The notes under the pieces: model-generated
What the model was told of the DNA's origin: nothing
The model's database searches: none
Seen by the model: only the letters and a program-made list of their open reading frames with translations
NCBI GenBank assembly: GCA_937904375.1
Contig: CALDIG010000121.1
Coordinates: 1 to 9,990 of the forward strand
Reading direction: 5' to 3'
DNA: 9,990 nt
DNA from: an uncultured Prevotellaceae bacterium
Lineage (GTDB): Bacteria > Bacteroidota > Bacteroidia > Bacteroidales > Muribaculaceae
Position numbers and translations under genes: made by a program
Part shown: piece by piece, positions 5,246 to 9,990 of the stretch
Position numbering within the stretch: position 1 is the stretch's first letter
How the letters are laid out: each line of letters starts with the position of its first letter

Positions 5246-6488
5246 TATCATTAGTGTGAGACTGTGGAATATGGAAGTGGGGTTACTCTATTGGGACTCA
5301 ACTAAACATAGGTCTATATTTACTTTTAATGAAGATTTTCTCAAGCGGCATCTTGATATCGCACCCTTCGCTGCGCCAATTGAGGGGCTGTTGAGACGAC
5401 AGAATTTTGCAATAGAGGGAAGTCGCGATAAATCCTATTCTGGACTTCCCACTTTTATCGCCGACTCATTACCTGATAAGTGGGGTAATCAGTTGTTCAA
5501 ACAGTGGGCAAAGGAGCAGGGGATTAGGTCAAGAGACCTAACGCCTATAGATAGACTGTCTTTTATAGGAAAACGAGGAATGGGGGCTCTGGAGTTTCAT
5601 CCAGCTCATATTCAAGATGAGGCGTCTTTTGAGGTAAATATCGATAGTTTATATAGGCTTGCCGAGCAAATCTTCAAGGAAAGGGAGCAGGTGAGCTTTT
5701 CAGTTGAAGAGGTAAAGTCTGTGCAAAATCTCTATCGTGTTGGTACATCGGCTGGAGGTAGGCGCCCCAAAGCACTTATCGCTATTAATGAAAAAACAGG
5801 AGTAGTAAGGAGTGGACAAGTTGAGCTTCCTGAAGATTTTTCTTATTTCTTGCTTAAGTTTGACGAGAGTGACGCATTTCCTTTTACTGCGGTTGAATAT
5901 GCCTATTATCTAATGGCTGTTGATGCGGGAATCACTATGATGCCGTCACAATTGATAGAAGTTGAGGGGGCAATGCATTTTCTTACTAAGCGTTTCGACA
6001 GGAAAGAAGGCCGCAAGATTCACACACAGACTGTTGCTGCAATGTCGTCATTGGCCGATTCCTATGAAGACCTTTTTTCTATTGCTCGGCGATTAAGATT
6101 GTCGTCAGTAGAAATAACTGAACTTTACCGGCGAACGTTATTCAATATTCTCGCTGCCAATGTTGATGACCACAACAAGAATTTCTCGTTCATGATGGAT
6201 GTTGATGGCATTTGGCACTTAACACCAGCCTATGACATGACATTCACTGTTGATCTCAGTGCCCCATCCTATGTAAATAGACATGAGTTTACTCTTGGAG
6301 GAAAAGTTGACAACTTCACACTGGGTGACCTAAAGCATCTTGCCGAAATAGAAGGAATAAAAGATTACAACAATATAATCGAACAAGTGTCAACGGCAAT
6401 CGGTAATTTCAGGATTTATGCCGACAAGGCGCGAATTACAAAAGAATGGGTTAATAGAATTGATAATTATCTCTCGGAATTGATTTAA
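5235..6488 (+). CDS. hipA: HipA-family serine/threonine kinase toxin
   Basis: This is the toxin half of a type II toxin-antitoxin pair. E. coli HipA phosphorylates glutamyl-tRNA synthetase GltX and triggers growth arrest; the target of this protein is unknown. All 417 residues appear intact. The N-terminal HipA subdomain covers about 1-125. A Gly-rich loop TSAGGRRPKA (171-180) may hold an autophosphorylation site (T171/S172). The kinase core has VDDHNKNFSF (310-319), with D311 and N316 in the places of the catalytic Asp309 and Asn314 of E. coli, and AYDM (332-335), with D334 as the metal-binding Asp. It is therefore not a HipT/HipS split system. The coding sequence looks visibly more AT-rich than the que and rlmL genes, which fits horizontal acquisition. 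No terminator follows, and the queF promoter begins 12 bases after the stop. Confidence 0.9.
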   Translation: MENNIISVRLWNMEVGLLYWDSTKHRSIFTFNEDFLKRHLDIAPFAAPIEGLLRRQNFAIEGSRDKSYSGLPTFIADSLPDKWGNQLFKQWAKEQGIRSRDLTPIDRLSFIGKRGMGALEFHPAHIQDEASFEVNIDSLYRLAEQIFKEREQVSFSVEEVKSVQNLYRVGTSAGGRRPKALIAINEKTGVVRSGQVELPEDFSYFLLKFDESDAFPFTAVEYAYYLMAVDAGITMMPSQLIEVEGAMHFLTKRFDRKEGRKIHTQTVAAMSSLADSYEDLFSIARRLRLSSVEITELYRRTLFNILAANVDDHNKNFSFMMDVDGIWHLTPAYDMTFTVDLSAPSYVNRHEFTLGGKVDNFTLGDLKHLAEIEGIKDYNNIIEQVSTAIGNFRIYADKARITKEWVNRIDNYLSELI

Positions 6489-6500
6489 ATAGATTGCTTC

Positions 6501-6532
6501 TTTGTATATATATTCTCTTTTTTGTACCTTTG
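6501..6532 (+). promoter_or_regulatory. Promoter of the queF operon
   Basis: TTTG (6501-6504) and TACCTTTG (6525-6532) are 20 bases apart, the same spacing as at hipB. The expected leader before the queF ATG at 6562 is only about 20-25 bases and AT-rich. There is no space for a preQ1 riboswitch. Confidence 0.75.
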
Positions 6533-6561
6533 CAGCGCAAAAACGATATTATTTTTTTATT

Positions 6562-7032
6562 ATGTCAAGAAATAAGGAAAATGCCGGCGGGGTAACACTG
6601 CTGGGCAATCAAGGGACAAGATATGAGGACAAATACACTCCCGAGGTGCTGGAGACCTTTGAGAACCTGCACCCCGACAACGAGTATGTGGTAACCTTCG
6701 ACTGCCCGGAGTTCACCGCTTTGTGTCCCATCACCGGCCAGCCCGACTTCGGGCATATCATCATCCGCTATATCCCTCGACTACTCATGGTGGAGAGTAA
6801 GAGCCTGAAACTCTATCTGTTCAGCTTCCGCAACCAGGGCGACTTTCACGAAGACTGCGTGAACATCATCATGAAAGACCTGGTGAATCTTATGGATCCC
6901 AAGTATCTGGAAGTGACAGGATATTTCAACCCACGCGGCGGCATCGCTATTGTGCCGTTTGTAAATTATGGCGACGCGGAGCATCAGGACATGGTGAAAC
7001 AACGCATCCTTGACAACTTTAACAACAAGTGA
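6562..7032 (+). CDS. queF: NADPH-dependent 7-cyano-7-deazaguanine reductase
   Basis: QueF reduces the nitrile of preQ0 to the aminomethyl group of preQ1 with NADPH in the cytoplasm, the step before Tgt exchanges it into tRNA. From ATG at 6562 the protein has 156 residues and is the short unimodular (B. subtilis-like) type. Catalytic residues fall exactly at the B. subtilis numbers: C55 in FTALCPITGQPDFG, D62, and H96/E97 in FHE. The QueF motif ESKSLKLY (78-85) is intact. An upstream TTG at 6502 in the same frame would put the start inside the promoter, so the ATG is chosen. It is the first gene of the que operon; queC begins 2 bases after its stop. Confidence 0.95.
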   Translation: MSRNKENAGGVTLLGNQGTRYEDKYTPEVLETFENLHPDNEYVVTFDCPEFTALCPITGQPDFGHIIIRYIPRLLMVESKSLKLYLFSFRNQGDFHEDCVNIIMKDLVNLMDPKYLEVTGYFNPRGGIAIVPFVNYGDAEHQDMVKQRILDNFNNK

Positions 7033-7033
7033 T

Positions 7034-7687
7034 ATGGCAAAAGACGCAGTAATAATACTCTCGGGAGGCATGGACTCATGCACCATGCTGCATGAGTTTC
7101 ATGACGAGATAGCCCTCGCCATCACCTTCGACTACGGCTCCACACAGAACCATCGTGAGCAACAGTATGCCGTGGCGCAGTGCCAGCAGTTGGGCATCAA
7201 GCACATTATCATCCCGCTTGACTTTATGCGCCGCTACTTCAAGAGCGCGTTGCTCGAGAGTCCCGACGCCATCCCCGAAGGCAACTACGACGAGGAAAAC
7301 ATGAAGGCGACAGTGGTGCCGTTCCGCAACGGCATCATGCTGGCGATAGCCTGCGGCATTGCCGAGAGCAACGGCCTCAAGCGCGTGATGATCGCTAACC
7401 ATGCCGGCGACCACACCATCTATCCCGACTGCCGCCAAAACTTTATTAATGCCATGTCGCTGGCAATGTGGCACGGCACCTACGAAGGCATCGAGGTTTA
7501 TGCGCCTTACACCAACATCACCAAAACCGACATCGCCCGTCGAGGGAAGGTGCTTGGCGTGAATTACGCCATGACCTACTCGTGCTACAAGGGCGGCGAG
7601 AAACATTGTGGCAAGTGCGGCACTTGCCGCGAGCGCATCGAGGCCCTGAGAGACGCCGGCATCGATGACCCCACCGAGTATCTTTGA
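7034..7687 (+). CDS. queC: 7-cyano-7-deazaguanine synthase
   Basis: QueC converts 7-carboxy-7-deazaguanine to preQ0 using ammonia and ATP. ATG at 7034, one base after the queF stop, gives 217 residues (MAKDAVIILSGGMDS). The N-type ATP pyrophosphatase P-loop is SGGMDS (10-15), and the zinc-binding set is C184, C192, C195 and C198 in CYKGGEKHCGKCGTC. Family signatures VPFRNG (95-100), ANHAGDH (121-127) and YPDCR (130-134) are present. The frame is open further upstream to 7010, overlapping queF, but that adds residues outside the family pattern. Translational coupling with queF is likely. Confidence 0.96.
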   Translation: MAKDAVIILSGGMDSCTMLHEFHDEIALAITFDYGSTQNHREQQYAVAQCQQLGIKHIIIPLDFMRRYFKSALLESPDAIPEGNYDEENMKATVVPFRNGIMLAIACGIAESNGLKRVMIANHAGDHTIYPDCRQNFINAMSLAMWHGTYEGIEVYAPYTNITKTDIARRGKVLGVNYAMTYSCYKGGEKHCGKCGTCRERIEALRDAGIDDPTEYL

Positions 7688-7691
7688 CCGG

Positions 7692-7740
7692 GGATCGAGG
7701 ATCGGAGATCGAGAATCGGGGAACGAGGATTGAGGATTAA
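7692..7740. repeat. Heptamer array GGATCGA after queC
   Basis: Seven consecutive 7-base units of the (G/A)(G/A)A(T/A)(C/T)G(A/G) type run from 7692 to 7740 without an indel, starting just after the queC stop. Sister array of the one inside pdxB at 4147-4181. Confidence 0.88.
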
Positions 7741-7745
7741 AAACA

Positions 7746-7763
7746 GACGAGGCAGGCCTCGTC
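7746..7763. repeat. REP-like palindrome GACGAGGC-AG-GCCTCGTC
   Basis: An exact 8-bp inverted repeat with a 2-base centre lies between two heptamer arrays in the queC-queD gap. No T-run follows. I recall similar palindromes scattered between genes in Bacteroidales genomes, but copy number cannot be checked here. Confidence 0.6.
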
Positions 7764-7767
7764 CCTA

Positions 7768-7802
7768 CTTAACACTTAAAACTTAACACTTTATACTTAT
7801 CT
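7768..7802. repeat. Heptamer array CTTAACA ending at the queD start
   Basis: Five 7-base units (CTTAACA, CTTAAAA, CTTAACA, CTTTATA and CTTATCT) end exactly at the base before the queD ATG (7803). The array therefore forms the whole translation-initiation region of queD, which has no Shine-Dalgarno. Confidence 0.85.
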
Positions 7803-8138
7803 ATGTATTACGTAGAAAAAACATTAGAGATTTCATCGTGCCATCAGCTCTATCTCGACTATGAGAGCAAGTGCGAGAACCTGCACGGGCACAACTGGAT
7901 CATCAAGGTCTATTGCAAGGCTAAGGAGCTTGACAGCAACGGTTTGGTGTGTGACTTCACGCTTATCAAGAAGCTCATTCACGGCCACATTGACCACAAG
8001 AACCTCAACGAGGTGCTCAAGTTCAACCCCACAGCCGAGAACATCGCTCACTGGGTGGTGGTGACAGTGCCCAACTGCTACCGCGCCGACGTGTGGGAGT
8101 CACGCGACAATATGGCATCCTATGTAAAGGACGAATAG
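7803..8138 (+). CDS. queD: 6-carboxy-5,6,7,8-tetrahydropterin synthase
   Basis: QueD converts 7,8-dihydroneopterin triphosphate, the product of GTP cyclohydrolase I, to 6-carboxytetrahydropterin, the first committed step to preQ0. The 111-residue protein matches the PTPS/QueD fold. Zinc ligands are H14 (SSCHQLYL) and H28/H30 (LHGH), the catalytic cysteine is C24 six residues before the second His of LHGH, the Asp/His pair is D64/H65 (HIDHKNLN), and the substrate-anchoring Glu is E99 (VWES). FNPTAENIAHW (74-84) is a typical family stretch. A 115-bp repeat-filled gap separates it from queC, but I see no promoter in the gap, so it is probably in the same transcript. Confidence 0.94.
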   Translation: MYYVEKTLEISSCHQLYLDYESKCENLHGHNWIIKVYCKAKELDSNGLVCDFTLIKKLIHGHIDHKNLNEVLKFNPTAENIAHWVVVTVPNCYRADVWESRDNMASYVKDE

Positions 8139-8260
8139 GCGCTTGTAGCGCGTGGAATGTGGAACGTAAATCGTGGAACGGATCTCCACATTTCTCCTTC
8201 CTCTTTCCACCATTCACCTTTCACGCGCCATAGGCGCAAACTTAACATTTTACACTTACC
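8139..8260. repeat. Composite heptamer-array spacer between queD and queE
   Basis: The gap holds three arrays: four GTGGAAC-type units (8152-8179), five TTTCCAC/CTTTCAC-type units (8190-8224), and three ACTTAAC-type units (8240-8260) ending one base before the queE TTG. The first two are roughly reverse complements, and GCGCGTG (8148-8154) pairs with CACGCGC (8222-8228), so the RNA could fold into a long imperfect hairpin. Small GCGC palindromes at 8139-8151 and 8225-8237 flank it. Confidence 0.8.
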
Positions 8261-8261
8261 A

Positions 8262-8849
8262 TTGTATCCTATTAACGAAATATTCCACTCTTTGCAGGGC
8301 GAGGGCTTTAACACGGGTGTCGCGAGCGTGTTTGTGCGCTTTAGCGGCTGCAACCTGAGTTGCGTCTTCTGCGACACCGAGCATCAGAACCGCACCATGA
8401 TGTCGCTGCCCGAGATCGTGGATGAGGTGATGAAATATCCCGATGCGCCGCTCATCGTCTTGACCGGCGGCGAACCGTCGCTTTTTGTCGATGAGCCGAT
8501 GCTGAAAGCCCTTCACCTTACTGGCAAGAAGATTGCTATCGAGACTAACGGAACCCGTCCTCTGCCACCGGGTATCGACTGGGTGACTCTGTCGCCAAAA
8601 TTCGGTTTCCTGGGCGGCGACCTTGCGCCTTGTATGTTGGAACGCTGCGACGAACTGAAAGTTGTCTATACTGGTCAAGACCTGAGCCAGTATGACCACT
8701 TCGCTACTGCCAATCGCTTCCTGCAACCCTGCTTTGTAGAAGATAAGCAGCAACGCATCAGCAACATACAGTTGTGCGTAGATGCAGTGCTGCAAAACCC
8801 GCGATGGCGACTGTCGTTACAAACTCACCGACTGCTGGGGATAAGATAG
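8262..8849 (+). CDS. queE: 7-carboxy-7-deazaguanine synthase (radical SAM)
   Basis: QueE is a radical-SAM enzyme that contracts the 6-carboxytetrahydropterin ring to 7-carboxy-7-deazaguanine, using SAM, a [4Fe-4S] cluster and Mg2+. From TTG at 8262 the protein has 195 residues starting MYPINEIFHSLQGEG, the family N-terminus. The cluster motif is C30-x3-C34-x2-C37 in FSGCNLSCVFCDTEH, and the SAM-binding stretch is TGGEPSL (68-74). It ends in WRLSLQTHRLLGIR, as I recall for bacterial QueE. An in-frame ATG at 8157 would add 35 residues, but that stretch is the translated heptamer repeat of the queD-queE gap and has no family match; automatic annotation may use it. QueE and QueD are adjacent, as is common. 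Confidence 0.94.
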   Translation: MYPINEIFHSLQGEGFNTGVASVFVRFSGCNLSCVFCDTEHQNRTMMSLPEIVDEVMKYPDAPLIVLTGGEPSLFVDEPMLKALHLTGKKIAIETNGTRPLPPGIDWVTLSPKFGFLGGDLAPCMLERCDELKVVYTGQDLSQYDHFATANRFLQPCFVEDKQQRISNIQLCVDAVLQNPRWRLSLQTHRLLGIR

Positions 8850-8876
8850 CGCTTCACGCTGATTAGAGATTTATCT

Positions 8877-9380
8877 GTGAACTATAATTTTAACTTAATA
8901 TATTATATGCTTTTGTTGAGTTCAAGTTATTTTGGAGAATTTGCCACCGAACCCTTGGGATTGTTGCTCATGGCTTGTCTGCTACTCATCGAGATTGTGG
9001 TGATGTCGCAGGTTCTTGCTCGGGCATATTTCACCCCTCGAGTAGCTTTTGCGGCATTAGCAAGTAATGTGGTGAGTGGTATCATTGGGGCTTATACGTC
9101 AATAGCTCTCAATGGAGGTCGCTTGCTCACGGTGTGGTTTCCGTGGGTGAGTTCACGGGAGGTGAACCTTTTAAACGATGATGAATTGTTAAACTTTGGT
9201 CTTTACTTTGCCGTAGCCTTTGTGGCGGCGGTTCTCATCGAATTGGCAGTAAACTATCAATTAATGAAGAAGCACTATGAGTTCCGTCCCATATTGAGTG
9301 CCACTATTATTGCTAATGTGGTGAGTTTCGTGGTAGGGTGCTTTGCGCTTTACACCTATAGCTTTTCACTTTTTGAATAA
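8877..9380 (+). CDS. Small membrane protein of unknown function with internal duplication
   Basis: I do not recognise this protein. GTG at 8877 gives 167 residues; ATG at 8907 gives 157 and is an equally good start. There are four hydrophobic segments, near 25-46, 57-78, 107-126 and 138-160. Residues about 38-71 and 121-154 repeat each other without gaps at an offset of 83: IE(I/L) (38/121), Tyr 51/134, the N-V-V-S motif 64-67/147-150 and Gly 71/154. This suggests duplication of a two-helix unit with an intramembrane Glu and Asn-Ser motif. It lies 27 bp after queE and 7 bp before the DNPH1-like gene, so it is very probably in the que transcript. A role in moving a small molecule is possible but unsupported. 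It does not look like the known YhhQ or QueT precursor transporters, which are larger or of different pattern. Confidence 0.8.
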   Translation: MNYNFNLIYYMLLLSSSYFGEFATEPLGLLLMACLLLIEIVVMSQVLARAYFTPRVAFAALASNVVSGIIGAYTSIALNGGRLLTVWFPWVSSREVNLLNDDELLNFGLYFAVAFVAAVLIELAVNYQLMKKHYEFRPILSATIIANVVSFVVGCFALYTYSFSLFE

Positions 9381-9387
9381 ATAGGTT

Positions 9388-9798
9388 ATGAAGAAGATTT
9401 ATTTCGCTGGCTCGATACGCGGAGGCAGGGTAGATGCCCAGCTTTATAAGCGCATTATCAGCTATATGCAAAGCCTGGGACATGATGTCCTCACCGAACA
9501 TGTGGGAAGTGGTAACTTGTGCCTAACCGAGCAGGGGCGCGACCGTGACGCTGCCATCTATGAGCAGGACACCGCTTGGCTGCGTGAGAGCGATGTGGTC
9601 ATTGCCGAGTGTACCTGCCCCTCGCTGGGGGTGGGCTACGAACTGGCTTACGCTGAGCGGTTCGAGATTCCAGTCCACATCTTCTACAACCCCTCGAAGT
9701 GTGCTCTTTCGGCGATGCTCACAGGCGACAGCTATTTCCATATCCATCCTTATGACAAGGAGGATGAGATTTTTGCGATGCTTGATAATATTTTGTGA
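9388..9798 (+). CDS. 2'-deoxynucleoside 5'-phosphate N-hydrolase (DNPH1/Rcl-like)
   Basis: This 136-residue member of the nucleoside 2-deoxyribosyltransferase superfamily is closest, by my recall, to DNPH1 (Rcl), which hydrolyses the N-glycosidic bond of deoxynucleoside monophosphates and in animals destroys 5-hydroxymethyl-dUMP. The N-terminus KKIYFAGSIRGGR (2-14) matches the DNPH1 phosphate/ribose loop, with further matches at VLTEHVGSG (34-42), YEQDTAWLRESDVVIAE (58-74) and PSLGVGYELAYA (78-89), in which E85 is the expected catalytic Glu. SAMLTG (107-112) corresponds to a conserved segment of the family. ATG at 9388 fits the family start. It is the last gene before a strong terminator. Substrate in this organism is not known; a general deoxyribosyltransferase is the alternative. 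Confidence 0.88.
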   Translation: MKKIYFAGSIRGGRVDAQLYKRIISYMQSLGHDVLTEHVGSGNLCLTEQGRDRDAAIYEQDTAWLRESDVVIAECTCPSLGVGYELAYAERFEIPVHIFYNPSKCALSAMLTGDSYFHIHPYDKEDEIFAMLDNIL

Positions 9799-9868
9799 CT
9801 CGCTCAAGCGGTGCTTGGCGACCTGCCGACTGATTGCTCGGTAGTGAGATTAATATTGATATAAAACG

Positions 9869-9920
9869 TTATCGAGGCGGGGACATCATCGTCTCCGCCT
9901 CGATAATTTCAAGTTTTTTT
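9869..9920 (+). terminator. Strong rho-independent terminator of the que operon
   Basis: Bases 9869-9884 pair with 9891-9906 as a 16-bp stem (one G-U pair) around the loop ATCATC. A run of seven T residues follows at 9914-9920 after a short AT-rich spacer. It lies about 70 bp after the DNPH1-like gene and ends the + strand transcription unit. Confidence 0.85.
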
Positions 9921-9926
9921 CTTGAA

Positions 9927-9941
9927 GCCTAAAATTTAGGC
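9927..9941. repeat. Short palindrome GCCTAAA-A-TTTAGGC
   Basis: A perfect 7-bp inverted repeat with one central base lies just after the terminator. A TCATTTTG-CAG string at 9949-9959 resembles a -7 box, so the palindrome could belong to the control region of the next gene outside the window. This is weakly supported. Confidence 0.35.
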
Positions 9942-9990
9942 GTAATGGTCATTTTGCAGGATAAGAAGTGCATATAGTGGCTTTATTGGT

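Noticed and set aside
6502..6561. Extended queF start at TTG 6502
   Set aside because: The added 20 codons cover the -33 and -7 promoter boxes, and family numbering (C55, D62, H96, E97) fits the ATG at 6562 exactly.
7076..7606. Open - strand frame (176 codons) opposite queC
   Set aside because: It lies wholly within a well-supported queC and has no domain pattern.
7692..7740. CRISPR-like direct repeats
   Set aside because: The units are 7 bases, directly adjacent and degenerate, with no spacers and no cas genes. It is a simple heptamer array.
9949..9956. Promoter for a gene beyond the window (TCATTTTG)
   Set aside because: It deviates from TAnnTTTG and lacks a -33 TTTG at 19-21 bases; too weak to list as a promoter.

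Overview
The window looks like a chromosomal segment of a Bacteroidales bacterium (Muribaculaceae/Prevotella-like, by impression). The signs are repeated TAnnTTTG -7 boxes, two of them with a TTTG -33 box 20 bases upstream, almost no Shine-Dalgarno sequences, a Bacteroidetes-style HipA, and degenerate repeats in most of the gaps between genes. All eleven intact genes lie on the + strand.

Layout. Positions 1-600 hold a terminator from an upstream gene, a short heptamer array and a frameshifted remnant of an IS66-type tnpB on the - strand, but no intact gene. Positions 600-2469 hold a promoter, a leader with a perfect 16-bp hairpin, and an RlmL-type 23S rRNA methyltransferase with a long RG/DK-rich tail. 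A 107-bp inverted repeat with phased A-tracts separates it from an unidentified multi-pass membrane protein (2643-3635) and pdxB (3683-4750), a vitamin B6 biosynthesis gene. Positions 4859-6488 hold a HipB/HipA toxin-antitoxin operon that looks less GC-rich than its neighbours and has its own promoter and a likely operator. Positions 6500-9921 hold what reads as one transcription unit: promoter, queF, queC, queD, queE, an unknown membrane protein with an internal duplication, a DNPH1/Rcl-type nucleotide hydrolase, and a strong rho-independent terminator.

Function. QueD, QueE and QueC turn 7,8-dihydroneopterin triphosphate into preQ0, and QueF reduces it to preQ1, the base that Tgt inserts into tRNA on the way to queuosine. 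Only GTP cyclohydrolase I is missing locally. The link of the last two genes to this pathway is positional only.

The most unusual pattern is a set of degenerate tandem arrays with a strict 7-base period in at least six places. Their consensus differs from place to place, several end directly at a start codon, and a pair of arrays has entered the pdxB reading frame (96 bp, 32 codons). I see no clearly new defence or mobile system. The heptamer arrays, the hipBA control region and the duplicated membrane protein in the que operon deserve the closest look.
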